From Pectinophora gossypiella (taxonomy: Eukaryota > Arthropoda > Insecta > Lepidoptera > Gelechiidae): DNA of 64,000 bases. The translations under genes were made by a program, and so were the position numbers. Location of the stretch: assembly GCF_024362695.1 (NCBI RefSeq), contig NC_065420.1:2326501-2390500 (forward strand), read 5' to 3'. Under the pieces are notes generated by a model. That model saw only the letters and a program-made list of their open reading frames with translations, was not told the DNA's origin and ran no database searches. Of the stretch, positions 1 through 11,895 are shown piece after piece (the stretch's first letter is position 1; each line of letters begins with the position of its first letter).

Positions 1-30
1 TGATGCTCTAGAAATATGGGCCATACTTAC

Positions 31-1136
31 TTATATAAGTAATATTACCAGCATAGAGTTTAGAAACGATGCAATCGCTCTGAAGAAACTTAATTCTACA
101 CAGCGAAACTCGTCTTGCATCCTCCAAAGACGACACACCAATAGCCAAATGCCTCGGATCTAATCTAGTAGTGTTAACGTAAAATGTTGTATATTGATTG
201 TAGCGTCTTACTATGGTAATGGGTACCCATGAGTATAGGTACTAAGTAACAACTACACATGGGTACATTGATTATACACAGCACACAACGTTGACAACAC
301 GTCCGTCCTACATGAGCGGCAAGCCAATACTGACTTGACAGCGCTGCCCCCACCACTTACTCATCATACATTTACGCATAAACTACCTACATCCATGTAA
401 TCAGGATACTAACAAGGCATATCCTTTATGTTCGTAAACGTGTAGAAAGGGTAAGTGTATTTGAATGTAGCCATAACTTTTTCCGTTCCGCGACTTCTGA
501 TATTGTAAATGGCTTTGTTCAGCCCAGTTTCAGAATACATATCCAAGTTCAAAGACAGGTCTTTGTTTCTTTCACTATCGAGTATATTGAAGATTTGCGT
601 CAAACTGGTGCAAAGAACGAACGGCATAATGATGTGCTAGAAAGAGAAGGTAAGTTTTAAGAAGATCATCATGTATGTAGTTAAATACAATACATCTCTT
701 GGGATGGACAGAACCACAAATAATCAAAGCCAACTTGTAGCCACTCTTCATTCGAATCATCATTTGCGAAATCGTTACAAAAACATAATAGTAAATGTAA
801 GAATGGCTTGTAATTCTTCCTTCTCTTAGTAATGAGGCGAATGTTTTTGAGTGTAAGCTATAAAAAGCCCTTATATAATTATTGACGTATACTTACTAAA
901 ATAACGAAAGCATATTTCTTAGCCATAGTATAGTCAAATTGCCTCTTGAATAATGCTTTTGTCTGTCGAAGAATGAGTTGGGATCCTGTTACACGTGTGA
1001 AAACCGCTGCAAAAAAACAATCCATTCAAGGTCTGGTAAGGTCGAGTGTTATATAAGTTTGAATTTGGAAAACTTACGTGGTGTTTCCGATCCATTAACT
1101 TCTCGTCTTGCACTCGTATCCACATCACAGCATAAC
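31..1136 (-). other. ABCA exons 16-19: linker, TM7 and start of extracellular domain 2
   Basis: Exon 16 (1136-1078) is a short hydrophilic linker. Exon 17 (1006-897) reads [19 protein letters not shown], matching the family 'TG..L...Q..AL..KR' segment at the start of the second half. It leads into the membrane segment completed by exon 18 ([15 protein letters not shown]). The rest of exon 18 is extracellular domain 2. The exon 18 donor is taken at 413-412 (GTTAGT), because it leaves one base that joins in phase to exon 19 (159-31), which stays open to a GTAAGT donor at 30. Exon 19 has no strong family motif and rests on splice sites and phase. Confidence 0.7.
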
Positions 1137-4100
1137 CTGCCAATGTCATTTTCATCTAAGCCAATAACTTAGTAACATTAATTCTTAGGACTTAAGCAAA
1201 AAGAAAGTAACGGCCTCCGTAGTCCAGTGGTTGAGCGTTGGGCTCACGATCCGGACGTCCTGGGGTCGAATCCTTGTGGGAACATATCACAAAAATCACT
1301 TTGTGACCCTAGTTTGGTTAGGACATTAAATGCTGATCACCTGTTTGTCCGAAAGTAGATTCGTGCTTCGGAAGGCACGTTAAGCCGTTGGTCCCGGTTA
1401 CTACTTACTGATGTATGTACGTAGTCGTTACACGAGTCATGTCAGGGTCTTTTGGCGGCTCAATAGTAACCCTGACACCAGGGTTGATGAGGTTGGCAAT
1501 CCACCTCACAACCCACGCAACAGAAGAGAAAGAAAGTGAGTGACACCATCACCTTCACCAGTTTCGTATGTGATATGATATGCAAAACTACAGGCATCAA
1601 GTAAGGATACTTTTCAGCGTAACTATGCTGTTAGGGATCTGACATTTAGAATGTAGGTTCCTGCTAAAAAATTAAAGACAATGGGCATAACAACTTACTC
1701 TAAAAACACTTCTTCCAGAGTAGTGACACCAATACCAAGACACTCAATATCCAAAGCTTGTTTGCTTGTCTCTAACGTCTTGAAGATAGTTGGCAAATGC
1801 ACTTCAGCTGGTAGGGTGTATGTCAGTGTGTTCATCGATCTGTCATTAAGGACTACCCTTTCATCCATCTCTTTCAAGAGACGTGAGATTTTCTCCACAT
1901 CAGGTTCCTGGACAGTCGTTATGTTTACTCGGAATCCTGAGCCTGGGTTATGAGAAAGCAATTTAAGGAGGTTCTTCAAGATTACTTTTTCCACTCTAGG
2001 TTCTTGTATCCCACTGCTTAGCAATAGCCCCCTTTCATGTACCCTATCCAGGCAGTTGCTTTGCTAATCTGTTTTAAATGTCTACTTAGTTCTTCTTTCT
2101 ACCTTTTACCGGAGAAGAAGAAGATTTGCAGCTGATGAGTTAGCTGGGGCAAAAGAAATAACTGGGTTTGTGCTCGATATCCAATTCAACTATTGTTGTC
2201 TTTCTCTCTCTATTCTATTGTCTTTTTTTTATTTTTTTCTATTGTCTTTCCTTCTTTCTCTTTTTTTTCTTTTTTTTAAATTTTTCTCGTTTATAAGTCA
2301 AACCAGGGTAACAAATATTTTGGATGTTGTGAATCAGATTAAAAGAGCTAGATGCTTTCAAACTTAATTTGAGCTTTGGGTTCGACTTCTTTTTAAGCGA
2401 AACGAACCCTCAGAATAAACCTACGAAATAATTTCGTAATTTGTATTTGTAAAGGTGTTAAAAATCTGAACTCACCAACGGCTTTCTTAAGGAACATTGG
2501 TGTGGCGTGGCAGCGTAGTTTCCCGAGATGCAAGGCAGCGATACGATCTCCCAAAACATCCGCCTCTTCCATAAAGTGAGTAGTCAGCACAAGGGCTCGA
2601 TCTCCACGGAGAGACTGAAAGAGTTATAGGTTGAAAAGGTCGAGGCGAAGTTCATGCTGCATGAAAACTTAAACCACAAAACTAATTTCATAGACAAAAG
2701 ATCGATTATGATGAGATAGGATCGATTTTTACTTGGACGGAATTTGCACTATTTCATCGTATATGATGCACTTGTCGGTGATAATGTTGTGGAAGACTAG
2801 GGTGAGGTTCCAAAAATGCTAGAGTAGTAGTTCGAAAATCGTTCAACCGAATAATACGGCAGAATTACCGGCCTCTGTGATCCAGTGGTTGAGCGTTGGC
2901 CTCACGATCCGGAGGTCCCGGGTTCGAATCCCGGTGGGAACATATCACAAAAATCAACTGGTGATCTCTAGTTTGGTTAGAACAACACAGGCTGATCACC
3001 TGATTGTCCGAAAGTAAGATAATCCGTGCTTCGGAAGGCAAGTTAAGCCATTGGTCCCGGTTACTACTTACTGATATAAGAATGTGGTCGTTACATGAGC
3101 CATGCCATTGCCTTTGGCTCGATAATAACCCTGACACCAGGGTTGCTGAGGTTGGGAAACCACCGCTTATCGCACACGATAGAAGAAGAACCGAATATTT
3201 TCTTCACCTACTTCTATTCTATTGTATCCAGAACACTCACCAGTAGCATATCCCAAAGCTCCCGTCTAGCTTCAACATCCAATCCTGACGTGGGTTCGTC
3301 TAAGATGAGAACATTAGCGTTGCCACACAGAGCACATCCCAGTTGAAGTCTTCGAAGCAAACCTCCGGACAGCTGCGTGGTCTTTTTACCAGCATGAGCC
3401 ACCAAGTCTAGTTGTTCCATCAGCGAGTACGATGATAATCTTGCTTCTTCGAATGTTCCACCTTTGATCTGTTGAGTTTCAATAAATATTATGCCTGATT
3501 TGCTGGGGTTTCAAATGTATAGACATTTTATGGGAAAATTCTAAAATGTTCTCAAGCAACACTTTTACAACTGTAGAATATCTCGCGTTAAGAGTTGTAA
3601 AGCCTTAAGTTTATTTATTCATTATGAAGGCGAATCTTACACCTGTAGCTTAAAACTTGTGTAGCATCTATTTTCTGTTATTAAAAATATTGTATTATTT
3701 ATTGAGAATCCTTTCTTGAATAAATCTTCCGAAGTTTTATGACAGTTTTAGGTTTCCCTTTTCATTGTGGCATGTAGTCAGAACCTAACCACCTGACCTG
3801 ATAAGCAAATGCAATCTTAACATAAGAAACACCTACCAAAGAGAAGAACATTAAATGCTCCAAAACTGTCAAATCGGGAAAAAACAGATTGTGTTGAGGA
3901 CAGAATCCCAACTGTTTTCTTACATCAGCCTGTCGAGTAACAGTATCCATTCCATTCACGTAAATTTTACCTGAAGTTGGATTTATCATTCCTGTAACAA
4001 TACTGTAATACTGTAATGGTAATAACGCATTTTTAATGGCAAAGAGTAGTTGACCTGGCTTAGGGAAGTACTAAAAAGTGTTCAATATGAATGGCTTGGT

Positions 4101-7100
4101 ATGTCTTATAAATTATATCGTCACTGGAAAGGCAAAATCACGTAAGTGTCAAAATATCCTAAAATAGCAGTCCACGTTATGATAATGATTTATTGCTAGA
4201 TGTAGAAAATGAAAAAAAAACCTTGTGGGTAAACATTTTTGAAAAATATTTTGAACGGCCTTTTCTTGAAATGGTCTCTTGGCGCTTAAGTAGTTTTGCC
4301 TTGTCAGTCACGATATATATATATTTCGTCGCTGACGTTGCTAACTGACGTATCTGAATATTTTGGCGAATCTGATTCGCGACCTATTGTCAATAAGACA
4401 CAAATTATTTTAGCAAAAAATTGCAGATACGTCAGTTTGCAAAGTCAGCCACGATTTGTCTGCTGTGGCAGAAACTCACAACGCTTATAGCATTCATCCA
4501 TGCTCGAAGATCTAATCTGATTTCTTTAGGACAATATACTTAAGGACCCATGCCCAGACTCCAGAGGCGCGATTCCCTAGTTATTTATCCGAGAGTATTA
4601 GATACGCCAGGATAACGGGCTACGAAGTGAGCTAAGAATGTGAAAAATATAAATATTTAAAGTGCTTTCTTACCTGTTATAATCGAAATAAGAGTAGTTT
4701 TTCCAGCTCCATTGTGGCCTAGGAGCACCGTGATCTCCCCCTTATAAATTTCTAGGGTGACGTTGTTTAGAGCCTGAAACCTCTTATCGCCAGATTCAAA
4801 TATCTGAAAGAACATATTATGTAGGTTTCGTTTGCAAAGTAAGACAATCTTTAAACAATATAATTGTTACCTTTGAAACGTTTTTGATTTGAATGCTAGC
4901 CAACATGTTTTTCGGTGAATACTCAAAATATTTCTGATAGTCAGGATCGTAAGGTGCTGTGGTATCAGACACAACTTCTGGAGGTTTATAAAACTTTCCA
5001 GACCAATATTCTTTCTGAAACAAAGAAGTAGAAGTAGTAGTGATCTAGCACGGTTTTCAAGCGTTCTACTAGAAAACAGTCATGAGCAATATCATGTACC
5101 CACTTTAGGTCCCTGTCGCACTATCATATTTGACATTTAATGAGGCTTACGGTTTAATTTGTCAAAAAAGTTAATGTGACTTGGTTTCAAAGTCTATATA
5201 CAAAAACAAAAAAAAGTCTACATATTATAAAACACGGATATTAAAAAGTAGTAGAACGACTATATCGATTATTATAACGATCGAATGAATCGTTGGATGT
5301 TTCGTTTCATTGTTTTTCTTTTTTATTTTATTTCTTTTTTCTCTTTTTTGTGTACTTATTGTTTGTTTTCTTGTGATGTGTAATTTGGATAATGATATTG
5401 TAAATCATTTTTTTATTATTATTTCATAATTAATGTTAGATACATTATTGACATTTAAATTATCAATTTTATTTTGTTTAACTATTTGTATGTTAATATT
5501 ATAATTTGAATAACTAAAAATGTAGACTAAATGTTAAATGCTGACCATCTGCAAACTGTAATACCATTTTTATTGTGAATAAATGATTATGAATTATGAA
5601 TAGTGTATCACTGCTAGAAGGAGTGAGAGTTAGAGTGCTCTAAGACAAAAAAAAACAAAGTACCTGAAGAAAAAAGTTCCAAGGCAGCGCAATCCCATAC
5701 TTGCCAGGCCTGACTTTCTCCAGGAACCAGGAGATCAGGTACATATAAGAGATCTGAATGAGTTGCATAATGAAACTGACGAGCACGCTGGCGTTCCTAC
5801 TGCCGTCCTGGTAGATGGTCTGTCGGACGTGGATTGTACTAAATTGTAAACCAGTTTCTACAAAAAATTATGGAAATAATATAATTATTGTTTAATTATG
5901 TAAATTATGGATCTACCTACTCCACTCCAATCTCAACAGTCATCCCGTGATCATGGCACTTGCAACAGTGTCGAAATATCGGGAGTCTCATAACCCGTTA
6001 TTGTGTGTTTTAATTAAACCAGTTTCTGTCAAAAATCAAATTAAAAATCTTTTACATTCAATGTAGGATCATCAGAGAAAAAAAAAACATATTTTAGTTC
6101 TATCCTACTGTAATCTAAAACTACTCCGGAATGATGTTGAGGCCGAGGGGACCTACAATAAGTCCGTAAAAAACAATTACAAAGAACTCACCATGCCTTA
6201 CTTCAGAAACCAGACCTTCATTCAGGAACCAGTAGCTTGGACAATGAGGACATAGTCCGTGGAAGAAGAGGAAGATGTCAGACTTGCTCGAATGGCCCAG
6301 CAGCCGGATTGGGATCCACATCCCGATGTACGAGAACAAAGCCAAGGACACCGTGTGCTGGTCTGGATCAAATAGTGTTTTAAAAATATTATTTGAAAAA
6401 AGAAATAGGTAATGGTGTTTAAAGCAAACCAAAAACAAAGTCCATAAATTCAGTAGGATGCTGCTATGCCAGGGTTGATGAGGTTGGTAATCCACCACAC
6501 AACCCAATACAACAGAACAAGAAAAAGTAGGATGCTGAATTTTAAGAGCTTTCAGTCTTAGTACACATGAAGATCCCCCATTCGACATTGCTGGAAGTTC
6601 TACAAACACTTGAAGTATTACACACTTGAAGTTCTACAAAAACGAAGTAGCAGAGGCTAAGTGGGTGGAGTTTAAACTATCTTATCGGTATAGATCAGGA
6701 ATACCCCAGATTCAAACTTGTAGGTCTTCTATCGCTTCACTTCAGTGGAATCTTGGACAAATTTATGATTTTAAAACTGAGCATCAGATCCCAGTCATAG
6801 ATGATGACACTCATCGGACATAAAACCCACACGAAAAATTAATAAATAAACCAACTCACCGTCTCCGGAAATATGGCTACAAGCGTAAGCCATAGCGATC
6901 ATACTCATGAAATGCAAGAACTGACCGATGAAGAGTATGACAACATTGGACGCTGGCACCATGGGAGTGTCTGTGGCTTTCATCAGTAAGATGCTGCCGA
7001 AGCAGTAGATCAGACAGGGTGGCAGCGAGTTGAGGAAATGCGTGATCCCAAGCATTGTCGGCGTGACACCTACCATCTTTACAAGCTCCTGAAATGTGCG

Positions 7101-10100
7101 GTACGAGTAAAAATCACAGAACACGGTCAGCTTATCTTTACAGACAGCGAGTTGTGGTGTTAGTACTTAGTTTTTCTGGCTACCTAAATTGGGATATAGT
7201 TGTGAGCTCATGTTGGCTTATCGATAGTGTAATTTCTAACACGATGGACAATTATGTGGGGGATGGGCTGATCTCATGTCACCATACCAGTTCATCATTC
7301 TTACCAAAAGTGGCTACAAATTGTTTTTATATTTAAAATATCGATCTGTAACATATGACCATTGACAAAATTGGAGATGTCTTTGGAAAAGGTTCAGTAC
7401 GATCAGATCGTAATAGATCGTCGATCTACTCCGAACCTGTGCGAGTCTATGAAACGATTGATAAATGTGGAGGTAGCAAGAAAAGTATGTCATGATTGAA
7501 GGAAATCGAATTCCATAGTCTTTGCTTATCCTGGTTGGAAATAGGCGTGAGTTTATGTATGTATGTATGTGTCGATCTGTCAGGAGGAATTACGCTCGAA
7601 CTAACCAACTAATTAACTGACCTGTATGCCTGTAGCTCTTTCTTCTAAGAGGCGATTCATCAAGAAAACAAAGGGCAGCATAGGAGCTCCGAAAGACACA
7701 TAAGTCAGCAGGTAGAAGACAGTGCTAACGAATGTTTTGTTCAGTTTCGCCTTCAAAGGAACTTCTGAAAGTGGCTCGAAGAATATTTTCTAAAAATAAT
7801 TATCATTCCTTAAATTCCTAACTTGACCCTATTTGGCCCTATATTTGGCGGAAGGCAAGAGAGAAACCACTGTCCTATTTTGCTAAAAAAGTAGCATGGA
7901 GAATGCTACACCGATAAGAGTCGATGTGAAATTCCTAATATCCAACTTGTCCAACACCAAAATTCTCCAGATATCTACGTATGTCACAGTGCGTATTAAC
8001 TTAGCTCTAGTCGACATTATATTTTTTTTGGAGTGAGTGTAGACGTCTTTATTACATCACAGTCACTTTAAAAAAGTAAGTTTACACATTTTTCGAGTAC
8101 AGATACCGACGATGCGACGTCTGTCGCCTTTCGCGTGCCGATCGTAACTGAGTAACTGGCAAGCAGGGACTAGCCTTTACCCCCACTACTGCTCACGCCA
8201 CCTGACGTCAAGTTCACTGCAATCGTCCATAATTACCTTTCCGTACTCATGACTTGTTATCATTCTCCGAATAATGAATAATTAAATCTCAACTTTCATT
8301 TCTGTAGAGGCTAGGGTAGATTTTTTTCCAAAAAATATATATCCTCAACTCACCTGCATTATTCTTCCAGAATTTGACTTTAATTTCATATAGCTGGAGT
8401 CAATGGCCCATTGCAGAGGTAAGAACGATTGCGGTACATTTTCTGAAAACACCGACAATTCTTTGACTACACTACTTATGTTTTGTGAAAAACTTTACAC
8501 ACCTTTTTTATCTTATTAAGTAAGTACATAAGAATAAAAATGAATGAAACATCTGAAGTTGTGTCTTCATCACCAAAAAATTCGAGGTCTACTAACTCTA
8601 AACCTTGCAAGAATGCAAATAAGAGCAAAAACTACTTCTCTAAACGGCATTCATGCACTGGTAAGATGTATTATGAAGAGTAAGTAATCAGTGTTTCCCA
8701 GGTGTATTCAGGGCTAAAAAAGGCATTTGTTTTGCTAAAATCCCACTTGTAAGTATTAGGCCCCTATCATCTGCCCTAACTGCATCTTTAGTTTAGACAT
8801 TTCCATTTAAGTATTAAAATGAGTAAAATATTTTTACCAAATTTCTCGAACAACCTCTGAAATTTAACGTTGGGTCTTCGAGAAAGCAGTGCTTTCATTC
8901 TTATTGTATACTTCAACATATCGGGTAGCTTCCTGCCTGTCATGTTCTGGAAATAAAGTTAGTTTTAATTAATTTTCTAGAAGGGATTGACTGACATTTG
9001 ACGCAGAGGAAATCCAAAATAACCTGACTCCAAATTGATTGATCTATGCCCAATGAAAATAAGCTCACCCTGTGTACCTGTTTTACATGAAACTTAAATA
9101 CTTATAACTGACGAGGAGTGTGTATATATAATTATACTATAGGCACACCTTTGCTATGCTATGCTATGCTCTGTTATGCTGACGCCAAAAAAATATGCAT
9201 TTTAACACCAATATCAACTGAATCACCTATCTTGTTTGATCCTACTAATCAGTAAAATCCCTTCAATTCTTCCAGTCTGCTCAATTCTGCACTAAACAAA
9301 ATGAAGTTAAGTCTCAAATAATTTTTCTGATACTTGCTGTAAAAATTGGTGTAAAAGCCCCAAAAATCCAGAAGAAATAATGTTCTGTAAAAGTTAAATA
9401 TAACAAACATATTCACCTCAAACTCCACCATGGCTAAAACTTCTTTAGATTTACTTCCCACTAAGAACAGCGCCTCCACAGCTAGGGCTACGTGAGGGAA
9501 TGCCAAACTTCTCACATGCAGTCCTGAAACAGCAGAAACCAGCAAACTGCAATTATTTTCTTGTGATCACATCATTTTCTTAGCACTTTCCCGCTTTTCG
9601 TGGGGTCCGCTTACCTGACTTGACAGGTCCGGTTTTTTTACAGAAGCGACTGCCTGTCTGACCTTCCAACCCGCGAAGGGAAAACCAGTATACCACTTAC
9701 TATATAATTATTTTCTTGTAGTAGTTACGTTGCTTGGCTAAGTAATAAATTTTCCTACTTCTACACTTACTAAAGTATAACTCGCGCTAATCGAGATGCC
9801 TCTCAGATATGCATCTTAGTATTCATTTATTGTACATTTAATTAGCGATTGTATACATTTAAATATTTGCAACTTGGATAGGACCATAGAATAAAAAATT
9901 ATCGATTTTCTGAACTAATTGCGTGTTAATAAAAGAAGTTCATCTACACTAACTGGGGTAACCTGTTGAATTGTTTTCGGATAAAATATGTGTGACTTCT
10001 TCCATCAGTCTGTGGGAAGCTTCAGAATCTGGAGTGTACAGTATTCCTGTTGGCGGATTCGTACTTTCCAAGGAAAAACTCTGGAAGATAAGACAGTGGT

Positions 10101-11067
10101 TAAAGAAAGGGAAATACACACAGAAAGAAAAAGTAGAGAATAGGAGATGATTAGAAGTTGGGTGACGAAAGACATGCGGGGGAGGCCGAACGAAATCGTA
10201 TTCCCCTCAATCACCCGGAGGGGTATCATGGAATATTCTTCACCACGCTGCTTCACACCCCGCGTTTGGGCTACAAGCGCACACATTTGCCAGTTTTCAA
10301 GATGCCCGAAGGCCTAAGGTTGTACTTGTTGACAGATATTGATGAACATAATTCGTCAAATTTCTTCTCTTCTATTGTGTGGGTTGTTAGGTGGATTACC
10401 AACCCCATCAACCCTGTCGTCAGCGTTATTACTGAGCCGCGAAAGGCCTCTGACATGGCTCATGTAACAACTGCGTACTTACTACGTGAACAAATAACCG
10501 AGACCAAAGACTCAGAGAATCTTGTTTTACGGAGAATGAGCCTGTAATGTCCTCACCAAACTAGGGATTATTGCTACTATATCAATACGAAGAAGAAACA
10601 GTCTTAGGCCGGGTTTCCACTGAAGCGGAGACGGGCGGATTTGACCAATCACAGCGTTCGAGAGAGCGAAAAATATTGGTCATTGTGCGTCAAAAGGAAA
10701 ACGAAGACGCTCTGTCACTCTTTCCCTCACGGTGATTGGTCGATTCCTGCATATCTCCGCTCATCTCCGCGTCAATGGAAACGCAGCCTTAACCGGGTGG
10801 GAGCCCTTAGCGCTCCCCATTTATCCGCCCAAGCAGTTTGCTGCAAATCGCCAATAAGTCACGGCAAAAAAACACACTCTTGAGTTGTCGTACCGAAACC
10901 GGCAGCTCTGTACCGAGGTCGGTCTCAGTCTTCCTCTGCATGGGATCCTTGAGCACGAAGATGCCCAGCACTAGCGATATAGGGGTCATGAACTCCACGA
11001 ACGTCTGTATAAACCGGCGCTTGCGCACCACGTAGTGCTTCCACATCAGCACTTTGAACGCGCCCAT
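31..11067 (-). CDS. ABCA: ABC transporter subfamily A (ABCA3-like), 5' half, 19 exons, partial
   Basis: Full-size ABCA transporters are membrane ATPases that move lipids across or within membranes. Coding exons in order: 11067-10876, 10080-9963, 9523-9417, 8946-8838, 8442-8354, 7789-7622, 7088-6860, 6362-6192, 5857-5664, 5014-4871, 4803-4674, 3991-3837, 3468-3241, 2614-2476, 1942-1699, 1136-1078, 1006-897, 636-414 and 159-31. Every junction uses GT-AG and the codon phase carries through all of them, giving about 979 residues. Family genes encode roughly 1,600-1,700 residues, so the second half lies beyond the left edge. The start is the ATG opening [19 protein letters not shown], a typical ABCA N-terminus. 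The last two junctions (exon 18 donor, exon 19) are the least certain. Subfamily A is secure from the NBD and the [13 protein letters not shown] motif; the exact paralogue is not. Confidence 0.93.
690..770 (-). repeat. Short repeat fragment in ABCA intron 17
   Basis: The block containing 'ggatggacagaaccacaaa' resembles the fuller repeats at 39838-39925 and 60176-60275 ('gtgggcagagccacaag'), here strongly diverged. It lies between ABCA exons 17 and 18. Nothing else is visible in that intron. Confidence 0.4.
1212..1534 (+). mobile_element. Short retroposon, family A (tRNA-like head)
   Basis: It begins with a tRNA-like head: A-box region 'gtccagtggttgagcg', B-box 'gggtcgaatcc'. A body follows with the shared core 'gtgcttcggaaggcacgtt' and a tail reading 'ggttgatgaggttggcaat' then 'cacaacccacgcaacag'. 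This is Pol III SINE architecture. It sits in ABCA intron 15, antisense to the gene. Confidence 0.8.
2170..2300. repeat. Pyrimidine-rich low-complexity tract
   Basis: An almost uninterrupted T/C tract lies in ABCA intron 14, between exon 15 (ending upstream at 1942) and exon 14 (2476). On the gene's own strand it is a purine tract. No function can be read from it. Confidence 0.6.
2870..3195 (+). mobile_element. Short retroposon, family A, nearly full length
   Basis: This is a well preserved copy with A-box 'gatccagtggttgagcg' and B-box 'gggttcgaatccc', the shared core, and a tail ending in 'acacgatagaagaag'. It fills most of the ABCA intron between exons 14 and 13. Confidence 0.85.
5078..5205 (+). 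repeat. About 125-bp dispersed repeat ('gtcatgagcaatatcatg')
   Basis: Four similar blocks occur: here, 35470-35597 (interrupted), 37285-37410 and 37435-37575. All read 'gtcatgagcaatat..atgtacccac', then 'ctgtcgcact' and 'atttgtcaaaa'. This copy lies in ABCA intron 9. The class is unknown. Confidence 0.65.
5911..6016 (-). repeat. Fragment of a dispersed repeat ('tttcgacactgttgcaagtg' family)
   Basis: In ABCA intron 8. It is the reverse complement of the longer copies at 17265-17560 and 41745-42000 (shared 'atgatcacgggatgac' and 'gagactcccgatatttcg'). A shorter fragment lies at 52710-52770. Confidence 0.6.
7395..7566 (+). mobile_element. Non-LTR retrotransposon 3' remnant
   Basis: In ABCA intron 6. 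The '..aatagatcgtcgatctactc..aacgattgataaatgtgg..' block is the reverse complement of the reverse-transcriptase tail fragments at 30182-30345 and 60700-60970. It ends in a 'tatg' tetranucleotide run at 7553-7571. Confidence 0.55.
9578..9696 (-). mobile_element. Short retroposon, family D, fragment
   Basis: It contains 'gacaggtccggttttttt', 'acagaagcgactgcctgtc' and 'gaccttccaacccgcgaagg', shared with copies at 29680, 43523, 54165, 59200, 61965 and 63768. In ABCA intron 2. Confidence 0.7.
10360..10560 (-). mobile_element. Short retroposon, family A, degraded
   Basis: The tail half of family A in reverse ('gtgtgggttgttaggtgg', 'aaccccatcaaccctg', 'gacatggctcatgtaac') is followed by a degenerate body. 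In ABCA intron 1, upstream (on the gene strand) of exon 2. Confidence 0.65.
10607..10795. mobile_element. MITE, 'gccgggtttccactga' family
   Basis: A palindromic element whose ends are imperfect inverted copies ('ggccgggtttccactgaagc' against 'gtcaatggaaacgcagcc'). The inner arms 'gaccaatcacagcg' and 'cggtgattggtc' also pair. A second copy is at 42320-42500, just upstream of TYSND1 exon 1. No coding capacity. Confidence 0.7.
10790..10865 (-). repeat. Family E repeat fragment next to ABCA exon 1
   Basis: The reverse complement of the family E 5' part ('gcgctccccatttatccg', 'tgcaaatcgccaataag'). It ends about 10 bp from the exon 1 splice donor. Fuller copies are at 12953, 36755, 59435 and 62055. 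Confidence 0.6.
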
Positions 11068-11099
11068 GATTACCTGAAAAGTATATTACGTAATAATGT

Positions 11100-11310
11100 G
11101 AAAACAGAATGTTGGAGAAACATGAGTGGAATAAATGCAGTGTAAATGAGATCGTTGAGGAGTGATTGATTGAGTTGAATGATAGAATAAGAATAAGTAT
11201 GATAAGGGAGTGTTGGTCTAAAAGAAAATGTGTTAACGAAAATTGAGAAAGGAATGCTTAGATGGTTTTGATATGTAGAGAATGAATGAAAGTAGATTAA
11301 CGAAACACGT
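11100..11310 (+). mobile_element. Reverse-transcriptase tail remnant of a non-LTR element
   Basis: Decayed sequence around 'gagaatgaatgaaagtagat' matches the better fragment at 63190-63330, which encodes RMNESRLTK. It lies immediately upstream of ABCA exon 1, so it occupies the expected promoter region; no clear core promoter was recognised. Confidence 0.45.
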
Positions 11311-11567
11311 CTGCTAAGGGAGAAGGTCTGGGCAGTTGTATTATGCATGCCGATATTTGCACTGTTGGACCGATAACCTATTACCTCCCCGCTGCTTTCT
11401 CCCTGACTATTTACTCTTCCTTAAAACTAAAGTGAATAGGCATTCACTAGATAACCGTGTACCTTAAAACTTCGACAATAATATTCGTGGCACAGTCAGA
11501 AGAGGTAGATCTAGGCTAACATACCGTTAACAATTATAGGATAATATATGGATCAAGACATGCCCGC

Positions 11568-11895
11568 TGCCTCGGTGGTCTAGTGGTTCGAGCGTTGGGC
11601 TCACGATCTGGAGGTCCGGGTTCGATTCCCGATGGGCACATTGTCGAAATCACTTTGTGACACTGTCCTTTGTTTGGTAAGGACATTGCAGGATTGAATC
11701 ACCTGATTGTCCGAAAAAGTAAGATAATTCCGTGCTTCGGAAGGAACGCTAAGCCGTTGGTCCTGCGCTACTAGCCCAAATACCTCCACCAATCCGCAGT
11801 GGAGCAGCGTGATGGAGTATGCTCCATACCCTCTCCGGTTGATTGAGGAGAGGCCTGTGCCCAGCAGTGGAACGTATATAGGCTGTTTATGTTTT
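11568..11895 (+). mobile_element. Short retroposon, family B, full length
   Basis: The head reads 'tcggtggtctagtggttcgagcg', with B-box 'cgggttcgattcccg'. The body contains the shared core, and the tail reads 'gagcagcgtgatggagtatg', then 'ggttgattgaggagaggcct' and 'gtgcccagcagtgg'. Family B differs from A in head and tail but shares the core. Confidence 0.85.

Larger units (their letters stand above)
1699..5014 (-). other. ABCA exons 10-15: first nucleotide-binding domain (NBD1)
   Basis: All ATPase motifs are present in order. Walker A is GHNGAGKTT (residues 536-544, exon 11) and the Q-loop is in GFCPQHN (Gln583, exon 12). The signature is LSGGLLRRL (635-643) and Walker B plus D-loop is [11 protein letters not shown] (656-666), both in exon 13. 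The H-loop is TTHFMEEAD (His691, exon 14). Exon 15 ends with [13 protein letters not shown], the usual ABCA NBD1 boundary. The domain therefore looks competent to bind and hydrolyse ATP. The signature differs from the usual ABCA form LSGGMKRKL by having two leucines after LSGG. Confidence 0.95.
5664..7789 (-). other. ABCA exons 6-9: transmembrane domain 1
   Basis: These four exons (residues 206-459) carry a series of hydrophobic segments. The first is in exon 6 ([20 protein letters not shown]), followed by [19 protein letters not shown]. That corresponds to the cytosolic 'E+..R..E.MK.MG' loop conserved in ABCA proteins. Further helices lie in exons 7 and 8. Exon 9 ends in [20 protein letters not shown], matching the family pattern 'Y.E.V.PG.FG.P.PW.FF' just before the first nucleotide-binding domain. 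The exon 9 acceptor at 5858 was chosen over a nearer AG because only it keeps the phase and adds the expected ETGLQFS stretch. Confidence 0.9.
8354..11067 (-). other. ABCA exons 1-5: first membrane segment and extracellular domain 1
   Basis: Exon 1 (residues 1-64) has a basic cytosolic stretch ([11 protein letters not shown]) followed by a hydrophobic segment at about residues 22-40, the first transmembrane helix. Exons 2-5 (residues 65-205) encode a mostly hydrophilic region with [15 protein letters not shown], then [14 protein letters not shown], consistent with the first extracellular loop of ABCA proteins. It is short compared with vertebrate ABCA members. Intron 1 holds a short-retroposon fragment and a MITE. 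A fragment of another repeat (10790-10865) ends about 10 bp from the exon 1 donor at 10875. Confidence 0.85.

Noticed and set aside
1212..1290. tRNA gene call on SINE heads (also at 2870, 11568 and the other full SINE copies)
   Set aside because: They have A- and B-box-like segments, but the acceptor arms do not pair and a retroposon body follows; only 50559-50631 and 50919-51010 fold as real tRNAs.
10158..10547. 129-residue plus-strand ORF
   Set aside because: It overlaps the degraded family A SINE in ABCA intron 1 and has no protein-like features.
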